From contig OZ218952.1 in assembly GCA_965112735.1 (NCBI GenBank), positions 3,720,001 through 3,784,000 on the forward strand: a stretch of DNA of 64,000 nt, read 5' to 3'. Positions within the stretch are counted from its first letter, which is position 1, and each line of letters opens with the position of its first letter. Made by a program: the position numbers and the translations under genes. The DNA is from Phaeosaccion multiseriatum (taxonomy: Eukaryota; Ochrophyta, other classes). The notes below the pieces were generated by a model. The model had not been told where the DNA came from and searched no databases. It was given only the letters and a program-made list of their open reading frames with translations. Below are positions 1-11,664 of the stretch, piece by piece.

Positions 1-166
1 GCTGAACCTCCCCTCCCCCTCTGCTGCTTGTGCCATCTTTCTCTCTCCCCTCTTCTCTCTCTCACCCCCTCTCTGTTTGTGTGTTTCATTTGTGTCTATT
101 TCTCCCTTTTTCCCTGGCATGCATCTGTCTCTTCGTTGTGTTGCCCCCCCCCCCCCCTCCCAACAG

Positions 167-366
167 CTGCTTTTGTGGCAATGGGTGCAGAGCATTCCGT
201 GGCCAACATGTTCCTCATCCCTCTGGGGCTCTTCAACGGCGCCACAGTGACGTGGGCGGACGTTCTGCTCAAGAACATTCTGCCCGTGACGCTTGGCAAC
301 ATTGTGGGAGGTGCGGTGGTGCAGTCGGGCACTTACGCTGCCATCTACGGCTCCCTGCTCAAGTGA
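167..366 (+). CDS. Formate/nitrite transporter (FNT) family, last exon, 5' partial
   Basis: This is the C-terminal 65 residues of an FNT-family channel, a pentameric aquaporin-like membrane protein that moves formate, nitrite or related small anions. The exon opens after a pyrimidine tract ending in CAACAG at 161-166 and stops with TGA at 364-366. The peptide carries family hallmarks: an EHSVANMF motif (about residues 8-15 of the exon), the hydrophobic LIPLGLF stretch after it, and NILPVTLGNIVGG leading into the last helix. Earlier exons lie left of the window. Substrate cannot be told from this part. The family call is firm; the gene is incomplete only because of the window edge. Confidence 0.88.
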
Positions 367-1138
367 ACTGGAACTGGAACTCGAACTGGAAACTGGAGCA
401 AAAAAGCGATGCAGGCATATGGGCGGGAGGGAGGGAGAGCGCTGAACAGCTCCAGACAGATGCCCGTGCGTTAAGTAGCGCCACGGGGGGGTAGGGATGC
501 TGCAGTAGCTGGGTACGGGCACTCCGCCCCTCAGGGGGGGGGGAAGGGATGGATGGCATGAAGTTGGGTTGGATAGTTTTTTAATTTAATTTAAAAAAAA
601 ATAATCAACAAATCACCTTAAGTACCCTTATGCACCGATATATGACTAGAATTTATTCTGTGCCTCAGAGTATTATTGTATCTGTTTTGTGCCTAAAAGA
701 AACGCGATACGGCATTAATGGTGTGCCTCAGCAGAGTCTTTCCTTTTCCATGTGCACCTCCGCCCTCCCTCCCTCCCTCCACCGATTTCCCTATTTTTAG
801 AATCAATGGATACTATGTACAGCGGATTGCAGTGGATGGGTGGATGCATGGGGAAGCCGGTGGGGTACTTCGGATGGGGCGTCTTCCCCTGCTCGACTGA
901 TCTAACCGAGAGCGAGGTGCACCCTCTTTCCTCATCCCTCGGGGGCCCTGCTGCCCTGATGGAATAGTTGGGGTAGACAGGCACACCCGCCTTGCCTCCC
1001 TCCCTCCCTCCCTCCCTCCTCTCTCCGTCGAATCTACTACCGAAAGAAGAAAGAAGAAACAACAACAATAGCAGCACCACCAAAACACCCACTACCCTTC
1101 AGCCGACCCGCTGGCTGCCAAGTGCCAACCAAAGAAAG
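367..1138. other. Convergent intergenic region, FNT / prolyl hydroxylase 3' ends
   Basis: No gene is seen. The region holds the 3' ends of two convergent genes. There is an AT-rich patch at 575-690 with an A-run near 592-600 and ATTTATTCTG near 651, a likely 3'-processing zone. CCCT tracts lie near 760-780 and 995-1020. Confidence 0.5.
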
Positions 1139-1340
1139 CTATGGAGCAGCAGCAGCCTGAGGAATTGGTGGTACAACGAATGTTTGGTTGGGCTCCCGCT
1201 TCTCCACCTTCCACTCGATGACCTTCTGACTGCCAACAGATGGGTCCGCCGACTCGAGCATGACGTTCCACACATGGCCCACGAATGAGTTCACGGTCAC
1301 CAGCTGTGGCAAGAAAGGGTAGAAAAAACACGGAACAAGC

Positions 1341-1396
<56 letters not shown>

Positions 1397-3757
1397 GAGA
1401 GAAGCGGTGGCGACAAGGTCATGCGTATGTCAACAGGAAGAGGACAAAAGGGAAGTTGCAAATTACCCGTCGCTTGCCGCCGCCGCCCCGCCCGTCCCCT
1501 CGCTCTCCTCTCCTCCCATCTCAGCGCCTAAGAGCCTGAGAGAAAAGAGAAGCGTATCTCGCCGCTCTCCCCATCGTCTCTCGCCCCTTCGCCTTTCTCT
1601 CCCCTCCTACCCCCACCCAAGCGTCTGCTCACCTTGCCAGGGGCCATAGTGTCCCACAGCTGATCATCCCCGTAATAGAGTGTCACAGGAGGGTTGGTTT
1701 CGGGGTTCTGGAACACCGCCTTGACAGCGAAGTGCGCAGTGCTTAAAGCTCCAGCCGCGATCTGGAGGCAGGTTGGTAAGTAGGCAGGCAGACAGACAGG
1801 CAGGAAGGAAGGAAGGTAGGCGGGCAGGAAGTGGAGAAGACACAATTAGGCAGGCAGACAGGCAGTCAGGCCGGCAGTCAGTCAGTCAGTCAGTCAGTCA
1901 GTCAGTCAGTCAGTGAATCAGTCAGTGAATCAGTCAGTCAGTCAGTCAGTCAGTGAATCAGTACTCACTCACTACCCTCACCCACTGACCTCGACGTTCC
2001 TCCCTGTGATGGGGTCTTTCTTGGTATACCCATAGCGGGCTCCGTTCCACACCCACAGATTCGCCGCCCACTTCTGCCCCGTTATGACCGGACATGCCCC
2101 ATGTTCGCTTTGCTTATCGACAGCTCCGTCTTTTGCGGGGGAGGGGGGGAGGGGAGGGAGGAGGGAGACAGAAGGGTACACAGAGTCAGAGGGGACGGGT
2201 GTATATATGTGTGTGTGTGTCTGTATGTGCGTACGTGTGTGTGCGTGTGTGTTTGTGAAGCGAGTCACAAAAGACCCAACGGTACACGTACCTGCGGTTT
2301 GTGAGTAGAATAGCACGGCGTCTCCTCTCTTGGGCTTGACCCTGAGCCTGGTTCTGCACTGTGCGAGAAGGCGCTCTTCCCAGCTGCCAGTGGTAATGCC
2401 AATCTCCTCCAGCATCTGTGAGTGCACGAGTGAGTGTACAACATGCATGCATGCACGGCGCCGAGGGAGGGGGGGGAGGAGGGGCAACCGAAGGGTTCGT
2501 TAATGCATGGAACAAAGGGCTTCGCACCTCAACAAAGGAGGCCTGCACCTACAGGGCTTGCGCTACACACACACGTACACACAGCCCGGCGCACACACCC
2601 ACACACATAAACACACACATAAACCCCCCACCTACCCACCCACGCCCACGTACCTGCTTCTTGTCGTCCCTGAGTGACTCCAGCGCCTCGCTGAGCGGGG
2701 GCATGTCCTCCCCCGGCTGCGCGGTCTTGGTAAAGACGGTTTCGCCTCCGTCCTCTACGTCGGAGAAGTAGAGCACCACCGTGGCAAACCTGTTGGTGGT
2801 GGGGGGGGGGGGGTAAGTCAATGATTGAGTGGGGGGATAAGTCAGTGATTCAGTGTGTTTATGCGTGGGTGTACGTGTGTGTGTCCTCTGTGATGACCAG
2901 GCACTGAACTCCACCCACTTGTGTAGAACCAACGCCCCCACCTGTTGGCCCCGTAGTTAGCGCTATCAAAGTCGTGGTCGAGGCCATCGCTCTCGAGATA
3001 GTCAAGGTGCGGCGTGTAGGCCTTGCTCACATTGTACCGCAGAACCTGGTGTCAGGCATTGCGTTTGAAGGGGGGGGGGGGTGTAGTTTATGAGCATGGG
3101 AGTTGAGTCGTGAGTGAGTGAGTGAGTGAGTGGGTGGGTGAGTGGGTAAGCGAGTGAGTCGTTCATTCCTTCGTCCATTTATCCATCGATCGATCTCTGT
3201 CTCCCTACACAACCCCGTCTGCCCTCACTCACCTGCAAACCGTCTGCCCAGTGCTCGTTGTACTCCTCGATGCCTAGGAGCTTAAAGATGCGCCTCTTGA
3301 TGACCATGGCCGTCTCCGTCTGTGTCACGAAGGCGTTCTCGCTCGTCCTGAGGACAGGAATGAACGTGTATGTATCGCGTGGCACATCATTCAATAATCC
3401 AATCATCGTGACATTGCATGGTCATCATCACACACCCCTCAGTAGCCTCCCCCCTTCTCCCACCCCTCTCCACCCACCCCCCTCCCCCCACCCCCCACGC
3501 CGCTGCGTCTCTCCATTACGTGTGTATTGTGTGGTACCTATGTACGGATTTACTCTTATCGACCTCCCCTCCCTCTACATGTCCTACATCCCTTCTAACT
3601 CTCCTCCCTCCCCTCCCCTCTCCCTACCTCGTTTTCGACACTTTGTTTCCCTTGGTGCCCGTGGAGGAGCGCTTGAGCTTGTGTGCATCGTCCGTGATGG
3701 CTAGGGCGTCCAAGATGATCTGCTCCGCCTGGCAATAAGGCAGTGAGTAACGCAGTC

Positions 3758-3791
<34 letters not shown>

Positions 3792-4648
3792 GAGGAGGAG
3801 GAGGTTGAGGACTCGCTCATTCAATCACCTCCTCACCCACCCACGGCTCAACTCCCTCCCTCCCTCCCTCCCTCCCTCCCTGACCCACTCACTCACTCCC
3901 TCACTCTCTCACCTCGCTGTCGTCCATGAAGTTATTGAGCTTGAACACGCGAGGGCTGTCGCTCAGCGTCTGCAGGGACACCACGCCTCCCTTCGGGGTG
4001 GTGATGTGAGGCAAGGAGAACTCCCTCCCCACCTGGGGATAGATAAGGCACATGGGCAGGTAGAGATCGACAGACAGACAAATAGATAGATGGATAGACA
4101 GATAGGCAGATATATATGTATATTTATTACATATATATATACATATATAAATGATAGGCACAGCAGAGGAGGGTAGGGGGGGGGGGAAGGTCAGCAGCAA
4201 GGCATAGATGAAACAGATGAATAGAAGGTGAGGGAAAGAGAGGAATGGAAATGGGTGAGTAGGGTGGGGTAGGAGTACGAATGGCAGAGACGAGCAGTCT
4301 TCATGATAGTTCTTTCCCTTTCGAGGAGGGAGGGGAGGGGGGGTTGGGCAAGAGAGGCAACAGGGGCAAGAGAAAGTCAAAGGTCACTTACCTCTCCCGC
4401 AGGGAAGATGAAGAGGCGATCGTGAGGCACTAGGTAGACATTGTCGTGGTCCCGCAGAGAAGAATAAGACAGCACCCGCTGGCCGAGCTCGCTGTACACC
4501 TGTGAAGGCGCAGCAGAGCACTAAATCGTCAACATGATGTCATGAGATTTGGGGGGAGGAGGAGGAGGAGGAGGAGGAGGTGGTGGTGGTGGATAGATGC
4601 CTGTAGGCGGTGCTAACTTGGTCTCCGTGGCGAGAGAGGGACAAGAGA

Positions 4649-4711
<63 letters not shown>

Positions 4712-5268
4712 CGATGATGCTGGCTCTGATATCCAGCTTTACAAACCCCATGCACAAGGATAAATGTGACTCCTTTTCTTCCCCCCTTCCCTCCTACCTT
4801 GCAATACCCTGGTTTGTAGTAGAAGTCGTCTTCCGGTTCCATGAAATTGGAACAATTGTGCACGGCACTTAGCACCTGGCCGAGGTCAGGGCTGTTCCCG
4901 TGCTCAGCCATGGTCAAGTTGAACTCCCTCCCACCCTCGTGCTCTGCGTTCATGAACACGTGCACCGTCTTCTCCGGCTTGGCTGCCTCTGCTGCCGTCA
5001 ATGCTCGCCTGTGCACCATACCGCTTCTGCCACCACCGCTGCCTGTTAGCGACAGAAGATTAGCGACAGATGGATGCCTCTCCAGGAAGCCCCGCCCCTG
5101 CTCTGTCTGAGCGAGAAAAAGCGCCCCCGTGATGGCCATGACCACGCATACGATGGCGGAGAGGAGCGCACTGCCACTCTCATTCGCTCCGCTCCGGCTC
5201 TCTCCTGCTGGCTCTTTGCCCGAGGATTTGCCATTAGCAGCCGCTTTTCCCTTCTTTCCCGCCGCCAT
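1139..5268 (-). CDS. Prolyl 4-hydroxylase (2OG-Fe(II) oxygenase) with C-terminal VHL-beta-like domain
   Basis: Eleven exons (5268-4798, 4499-4392, 4032-3913, 3728-3628, 3347-3233, 3045-2942, 2789-2654, 2415-2292, 2129-1990, 1761-1633, 1303-1139) join in phase to 570 aa. The N-terminus is Lys-rich and cytosolic, followed by one membrane anchor (about 37-58), as in ER/Golgi type II P4Hs. The catalytic domain shows RTSENAF, the iron ligands His318-x-Asp320 (HLD) and distal His436 (in HGACPV), and the 2-oxoglutarate-binding Lys446 (GQKW). Family signatures RFATVVLYFSDVEDGGETVF and KPKRGDAVLF are also present. The reaction is 4-hydroxylation of peptidyl proline using 2-oxoglutarate and oxygen. Residues about 475-565 resemble the VHL beta-sandwich, with a YYGDD...PGK...NSFVGHVWNV pattern. 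All introns are GT-AG; the first carries a long GA tract. The ATG at 5268 is preferred over the in-frame ATG at 5277 only on length; either is possible. Confidence 0.9.
1341..1396. repeat. (CAA)n microsatellite
   Basis: About 18 CAA/ACA units lie in the last intron of the prolyl 4-hydroxylase gene. They are intronic, so the apparent poly-Leu and poly-Thr readings are not protein. Confidence 0.9.
1868..1960. repeat. (CAGT)n tetranucleotide array
   Basis: CAGT units, some interrupted by GAAT, fill the intron between the ninth and tenth exons of the prolyl 4-hydroxylase gene. Confidence 0.85.
4650..4709. repeat. (GA)n dinucleotide tract
   Basis: About 28 uninterrupted GA units lie in the first intron of the prolyl 4-hydroxylase gene, next to a (GGA)n tract at 4556-4590. 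This is a purine-only strand of more than 60 bases. Confidence 0.9.
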
Positions 5269-5967
5269 TTCCCACACCAGCAGCCTGCAGGCGAGGCGAA
5301 GCTATATTAAGGCAGGTCCAGTGGTGGAGAGGCGGAAGGAGAGTGTGGTTGAGGAGCCAAAGAAGAGGCTTCGGTTTTTGGATTTTTGAGAGAAAAGGAC
5401 ATCGACAAAACCTTCTGATGTAGATATCGATAATGAAAATCGACCTCTAATTTCTCTCTTCTCTCAATATTTTGTTTCCTTGTACGTACATGCAAGGGAC
5501 GGCCAACCCCTCAGCCCTCCCATGCTCTCTATGCTCTCTACCTAGTCCTAAGCCCGACAAAGAGAAGGAACAAGACGCCAAAGGAGGGGGTATCCCTCAG
5601 GCCAGGAGCGACTGCTGTGGAGCCTTCTCCCTGCTGCTGCCCTCTCTCTCTCGCCTCTTGGCAGGAAGTCTCTTCGGCAGTATATATACGTCCGGCACAA
5701 AAAACGCACACCCCTCTCTTTCGTGCGCCTCGGCCGACCGACCGATCGAACCACCGGCCCACCGATATCCCCATTCTCGCCCATCCCCTCCTCCGTCCCG
5801 AGCCCTCGACACTCCCTCGTCGCTCCCCATCCTCGACCCTCCACACAGCCAGCAAAGCCCAGTAGCCCACTACAGTCCATAAGTACACCGGTCCTGTCCA
5901 TCCATCCAGCAGTCGCCCTGTCTTTCCCGTTGAGATGTTAAAAAAAAAAAGGTCAAGGACTGCCTGA
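5269..5967. other. Upstream region of prolyl hydroxylase / 3' end of NDUFB9
   Basis: No coding exon is seen. It must contain the prolyl hydroxylase promoter (minus strand) and the NDUFB9 3' untranslated region. It holds a TATATATA box-like run (5681-5688), CTCT-rich stretches, and an A11 run at about 5940-5950 beside the NDUFB9 stop. Confidence 0.5.
5681..5688 (-). promoter_or_regulatory. Possible TATA element upstream of prolyl hydroxylase
   Basis: TATATATA sits about 410 bases before the prolyl hydroxylase start codon, in otherwise GC-rich DNA. It is palindromic, so strand is inferred from gene position only. No transcript start is known. Confidence 0.25.
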
Positions 5968-7068
5968 TCAAGGCCACGTCTCCTCTGCCTTGTCCACTAT
6001 AATCTTCCGCGCAGGGTCCACCAGCCCACCGTAAGGCCCAACCGCTGGATCGACTCGGGAGCCATCCAGATTGATCTCAAAGGGAACCTGGTTGATGAAT
6101 GATACCAGTCAAATGGGTGGGAGGGTGGGAGGGGGGGCAGGGGGGAGTGGTGAACATTCGAGACTCCTTTAAGTACTTTCTCCTTCCTTCCCACGCACCA
6201 CCCACCCACCCACAAAACTACAGTCTGCCCGACCGACCGAAAGTGGTAAGGATCTACCCCACCCACACGCGGCAACAGACACATACACACACAAGGCAGA
6301 CACGCACGTACCTCCTTCTTGACGTGCTCCGGGATGCCGAGGGGGTAGCACACGCTGAGGGGTATGGCAGGGTTCCTCAGGAAGGCCGAGCCCCCAATGT
6401 ACCAGGGCACCACGTAGGGCTCCGGATGTGTGTGTGTCTCGAGCTCCTCCCTGGCCTCTCTCATGAGTCGCTTGATCAAGGCGCTGTCTCGGTTCACGTC
6501 CAGGCCCTTCTGCTCTTCGAACTGGTGAGAGGGGAGGGGAGGGAGGGGAGAGAAGGGAAGGGGGGGAGGGGGGGGAGGGAGGGAGCAGAGGAAGAGGCGG
6601 GAAGAGGACACAGGAGAAAGGGGGGGCAGGGAGACGATAGTCAGAAGGCGGTCTGACGGACGGACCGACGGACGGACTATGTGGGTGCAAGGCGGGGACG
6701 GGGAATCCTAATCGACTACTCACCCTTGCTCTGAGCTTGGTGCACTCATCGAGGAAAAGGCCTCTATCAACACACCAGCTCTGGAGCTTCTTCAGTCCTT
6801 GTCTGTAGAGCCGGCACACTCGCTGCAAGACAAGGAGGCAGTGGAAAGAGAGAGAGAGAGAACGGGAGAGAAGGGGTTGGAATGATGAGGGGGACAAAGA
6901 GTCGCCTGAAGAGCAGCATGCGGGCTAGACAGGAGAAAAGCGAGCAAGGCTACACAACCAAGCCCCAGCCCCCCCCCGGACGAGTCGCCCTACCTGGTTG
7001 TGCGTCGTGGGGATGGGCGTCCGGTGATAGTACGCAGCTGCGCCTTCAAACATGGCAGCAGCAGACAT
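5968..7068 (-). CDS. NDUFB9: NADH dehydrogenase (complex I) B22 / NDUFB9, LYR-motif subunit
   Basis: Four exons (7068-6994, 6822-6724, 6521-6312, 6087-5968) join to 167 aa ending TGA at 5968-5970. NDUFB9 is an accessory LYR-family subunit of the membrane arm of mitochondrial complex I, which binds acyl carrier protein. The second exon carries the LYR tripeptide (residues 30-32) in CRLYRQGLKKLQSW and the basic helix motif ending KLRAR. The third has FEEQKGL and the conserved HPEPYVVPWYIGGSAFLRNP block near residues 89-110, close to the animal HPQPYIFPDSPGG region. Length is normal for the family (about 180 aa). The ATG at 7068 gives a short N-terminus; upstream in-frame codons continue open, so a slightly longer form is possible. 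Confidence 0.9.
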
Positions 7069-8055
7069 GGCTGTCTCTGCTTGCAAGAGAGAACGAGGTT
7101 GGAACGAACGAGGTATTTGGGATGGGAAGGGGGTGTTCATATGAGCGAGACGTGGCAGAGCACTGCCAAGGAGGTCAAGCCACCACCATCTGTATAGCCC
7201 ATCTAAATACCCGCCCACCTAGGGTGGGAAGAAACTTCTTGCTGTAATGCGAAGGGTTTGGCTCATCGTAAGCCAAACTTCGCCTCACCTATTTGTTAGT
7301 ACTGCGATTGCAGCTGGTCTACTGCGTCTGTTGCGGCCTGCTATTGCTGCTCCCTCTCCTTCTCCTCGCTGCTCTCACAATCCCTTGACGCTCTCTCTCT
7401 CTCTCTCGCCGCGCTCACTCGCACGGCTGTTGGTATACCCCAAGACCCGCCCCCCCTGGGTCGATTCTTTGGAAACTTGCTGCGAGCAACTCGGGGGTGG
7501 CGATTCGGGTGGCAAGATTTCGAGTCGAGATAGGTCAGACAAAGAAAACACGAGAGAGCATAGAGAAGGGCGGTAAAGCGCAGGGCCTCTGCAGCGATAA
7601 GAGTAGGGGCTATCTTGATTGCCGCTGCGACGTTTGTCGCTACCTTCCTCTATATCCTTTTCACTCTTTCCCCTCTTCCCCTCTTCCAAGTTGTTACTAG
7701 AACGCGAGAGAGGGGCGAGGGGACAGCGGACAGCAGCAGAAACAGCTGGAAGTGAGCTTAGTTCTCCTCTCTCATTCCACTCCTTTGGTAGCCCTAAGGG
7801 TGAGCAAGGGGGCGACCAAGACCGAAAAACCCTTTTCTCTTCCTCCTCTCCCTCTCACACGCTCTCCCCCCTTTGGCCTGCTTGGATTCTTCCGTGGGGC
7901 TCACAAGGCAGAGCAGCAGCAGCGGCAGCGTCAGCTGCAAGCAGCACTAGAGAGGGGGTTGGCGAGGAGCTGCTCATGGGCTATGGTCCAGCAGCAGCCC
8001 TGTCGGGCTGAACGATTTTAACAGGGGACGCGGGATTTGCAGTTCTGCGATCAAG
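7069..8055. other. Divergent promoter region, NDUFB9 / Gln-rich gene
   Basis: The start codons of the two flanking genes face away across 987 bases, so both promoters should lie here. I see CT-rich blocks (7380-7410), a GAGCGCGAG-like mixed stretch, and CAG repeats beginning at about 7915. No exon can be supported. Confidence 0.45.
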
Positions 8056-9061
8056 ATGGCCTCTGTGGGCAAGCGGGGTGGGGGAGGCAGCGGCGGGGTG
8101 GGCGTCGGGAGCATGACTGTGGCGGACCTGAAGAGTATGACTGCTCTGAGAGTGGCTCAGCAGCAGCAGCAGCAACACCAGCGGCATCATATCCACCACC
8201 AGCAGCAGGCACAACGTGCTCCGCACATGAAGCAACCGCAGCTGGGAATACAAGTGCCGATAGCTGGAGTGTCTTCTCCGCCAACACCTGCTGCTGTTAC
8301 TGCTGCTGCTGCTCCTGCTTCCGGTCCGCCCCCTCCACCACCTCCCCCGCCTCCGCCGCAACCGCCATCCCAACAGCAGCGTCTCTCTCCGGCGGGCTAC
8401 TCCCCAGCGCATCTCAGTCATTCACCATCTGTTTCTACAGGGGGGAAAGAAGGTTCTCCTTTCAGACAGGTGTCGCCGAGTATGGTGGGGAGCAGAGGCG
8501 GGGGATACGAAGAAGCAGGAGACGGCGAGCCGCCAAGAGGATTGGTGAAGCGGCTTTCTGCCCGGCTTTTTGGTGGGTCGGGCGATGCTGCAGCAGGCAC
8601 AGCAGACAGAGGGGACAGCGGAGGAGGGCGACGGCTGCAAAGTAATGCAGAGGGGGGCGGAGGAGGGGGGCGGCGCGGGGTCCGAGCAGGGCGAGGGAGA
8701 GGAGGACGAGCAAGACCAATTGGTGGTCCAGGAGTGGAAGGAGGAGATGACGAAGCTGCTACTCGAGAGGTTGGGGGGCAGGAGAGGCGGAGAGAGGCAG
8801 CAGAAGTAGGCGACAGTGGTGAAGCGGCAGAGAGCTTGGCGGTTGCTCCTGCTGGTTTTGACGAGGATGCATTGAGTCCAGGGTCCGCAGTCACAGCGAC
8901 CACCACAGAAGGAGGAGGAGGAGGAGGAGGAGGAGGAGGAGGAGGGGAAGAGGCGGCGGCGGTGAGTGATATGGCAAGAGAGCACGCCAGAAATAGGCGA
9001 CACTCTCTCCATTCACCACCGCAGAAACAACAACAGCAGCAGCAACACCGGCATCACAATC

Positions 9062-9122
<61 letters not shown>

Positions 9123-9696
9123 GCAGCAACAGCAACAACAACCACACCAGCAGCACCATCGACAGCAACAGCAACAACGGCCTCGACACCATGGGGGCGG
9201 CGGTCAGTCTTCGCAAGTCTCTCAGAGTAGTGGTAGTGGTGGCCTCAAGCCTGGGGCGGGGATGCTTCCCGGGTCAGGCCTGACAGTGGAGAAGCTCAAG
9301 GAGCTGACGAGGTGTCGTCTCCTAGAGGAGGAGCGGCGGCAGCGGCAGGTACCGGGAGTGGGGGCGGCAGGGTGGGCTGCAGGAGGAGGAGGAGGAGGAG
9401 GAGAAGGGGTGGTGGTAGGGGAAGGCGGAGAGTGTGGTAGCGAGGCCTTGAGCAGCAGTCGAGGGGGAGCCCATGCGTCCCCAGCGTCTCTGACGAGAGC
9501 GGCTAGTGGGAATGATGTTCTACAGCAGCAGCAGCAGCAGCAGCAGCAGTTGGTGATACCGCAGCAGCAGCAAGCGGCGCCGCGCGGTATGACTCGCTCT
9601 CAGTCTTTGAGAGTCGGCAGCACAAGCGTTGGGGAGGCTATACAGTACTCTTCCTATGGAGACGTACGAGAGGGGCAGGGGCAGGGACAAGCGATT

Positions 9697-9733
<37 letters not shown>

Positions 9734-9740
9734 TGGTGAT

Positions 9741-9772
<32 letters not shown>

Positions 9773-9957
9773 TTCATCAGCAGCAAAAGTACGGGTCGGC
9801 GCTTGCTAAGCCGGGCTCAGGGCCACTACAAGCTCATTCGAGGTATAGCCAGCAGCATCAGCAGCTGCAACAGCCTCCGCAACACGGTCAGCATTCCAAT
9901 CTACATCCGCGGCAGCAGCAGCAGCACTACCTCCCTCAGCGACAACAACAACAACAA

Positions 9958-9991
<34 letters not shown>

Positions 9992-11664
9992 TGGTGATGA
10001 AGCATCAACAACAGCAGCAACAGCAGCAGCACAACGCATCCTTCTCCCACCACCTCTTCCCCCAAGCAGCCATGAGCGCTCACGTCTTGTCCCAACCCAG
10101 CACCCCCATACTCAGCCCTTGCATGTCCCGCCGGGGCTGCTCATCCGACGGCGACTCTGACTCGGATTCGAGTGACGACGGTTACGACCACGAGGAAGGC
10201 GGCGGGAAGTACGATGGAGCGTATCCTGTGGATAATCTCGACCTCGATCTTGCCTCGACACCGTCCTTGCGGCAGCGGAAGCAGCAGGCGTCTTCTTCTT
10301 CTTCTTCTTCTTCTTCTTCTTCTTCTTCTTCTTCCCCCACTTCTTCTCCTTCGTCTTCGTCTTGTTCTTCTTCTCCTTCTTCCGGTTTGGGCAAGCGCCC
10401 CAGTGCAGGTACTGGGAATAGTCGCCCTCTGAGAGGAAGCACATACCTTTGCAAGGTCACTTCGTTTCTGCCGACGGAGGGCAGCAACACCAACAGCATA
10501 GACAACAGCGGCAGCAACCACAGCGGCGGTAGCAGCGGCAGCAGCAGCGCCAGCGCTACCGGTACCGTGAGGAAGAAGCTCAGCCATCTGCGCATCGTGT
10601 CCAGCGATGCATTCACCAGTGAGGAGAGAGGCGCTGGTGAGTCTGTGAGAGACTCATCTGCTCCGCGTGGAGCAGCACCAGCAGCAGCATCAGCAGCAGG
10701 TGGTGCTAAAGCAGCCCCCGTTTCATCTTCTTCGTCGGTGCCTACCACTCGCAGTCAGCAGCATCAAGGCGGCAAAAGGGGAGAAGGAGGGGCAGGAGGG
10801 GCAGCTTCAGCAGGTGGTCATACAGCGCCGACATCTACAAAGGCAGCCATCCCCATGTCTGTGGCGGAGTACGTCCTCCTTACGCCTCGCTCGCCCCTCG
10901 ACAGCCCCGTCAAGCTTTGGTCTCCCCGCTTCAGCTTGCCGACTAGCGGCGGGACGGGAGGAGGAGGGGCAGGAGTAGGAGGAGGCGCATCCTCTGGGAG
11001 GAGTTTGTACAGTGGAACAGCGGTGACTACTACGTCGGGCTCTTCGGTAAGCGTGGGTAGTGCGCTCGACGAGGTGTTTCTCGCCTCCCCGAGGACTCTG
11101 CACAGCAGCTGTCGTGCTCGCGTCGCAATCGGGAGCGGTGCATCCTCTGCTGCTTCTCGTCAACGGAGCAGCACTTTCTTCGGAGAAGACCCTACTGTTG
11201 TTGACGTCGCTTCCTCGGGAGCAGATGGTGGTGGTGGTGGCTCCTCTACAGGGACGCCCGGACTTGACGGTCTAGAAAGGCGGCATAGCTGGGTGGGCAT
11301 GGGCCCGGAGCTGGTGTTTGGTGGAAGCAGCACCCCCGCCCCCCGGTACGCGGAAGATTTGGGAACCTTTGAGTACGGCGGAGACGGAGGAGAGGGAGGA
11401 GCCGGAGGAGGAGGCAGTGGTGTGGATTTCAACCACCTGAACCTTCGCCCTTCGCCCTCCGGCTTGCACAGCCCGCGGTCTCTCTTCAGCTCGACGCCGG
11501 TCAGCGGAGGAGGGTCCAATCAGCCCCACCACCTCCCTCACCACAGCAGCAGCCACAGCAGCACTGTTTCCCTGCGAAAGTTTGCGGCCTTCCAAACAGC
11601 AGATCCCCGCAGCAGGGAGTGGGCGTGGCCAGCCGTGGAGGAGGATTCTGTGGGGCCGTCGTGA
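8056..11664 (+). CDS. Large Gln/Ser/Gly-rich protein of unknown function
   Basis: A single 3609-base reading frame codes for 1202 aa, from ATG 8056 to TGA 11662-11664, with no intron needed. Most of it is low complexity: poly-Gln encoded by long CAA tracts (9055-9130) and CAG tracts (9530-9990), poly-Pro, poly-Ser near 10290-10380, and poly-Gly. Three islands look constrained. A motif MTVADLKSMTALRV at residues 20-33 has a second copy, LTVEKLKELTRCRL, at about 408-421. A third block, MSVAEYVLLTPRSPLDSPVKLW, lies near 934-955. The paired motif may be a short binding module; I infer this and know no function. QLVI/QLVM peptides inside poly-Gln come from the dispersed TTGGTGATAC element. The gene is probably real because the frame stays open through non-repetitive segments. 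Confidence 0.7.
9055..9130 (+). repeat. (CAA)n tract encoding poly-Gln
   Basis: More than 20 CAA codons in a row are followed by CAG/CAA mixtures. Elsewhere in the same gene poly-Gln is pure CAG. The switch between pure CAA and pure CAG blocks indicates slippage at DNA level rather than selection for glutamine alone. Confidence 0.85.
9550..9998 (+). repeat. Three copies of the TTGGTGATAC dispersed element
   Basis: Cores lie at 9550-9559 (exact), 9733-9742 (exact) and 9991-9998 (variant TTGGTGATGA), each immediately after a CAG run of several units and followed by more CAG. All three are read as Gln-Leu-Val-Ile/Met in the Gln-rich protein. Confidence 0.9.
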
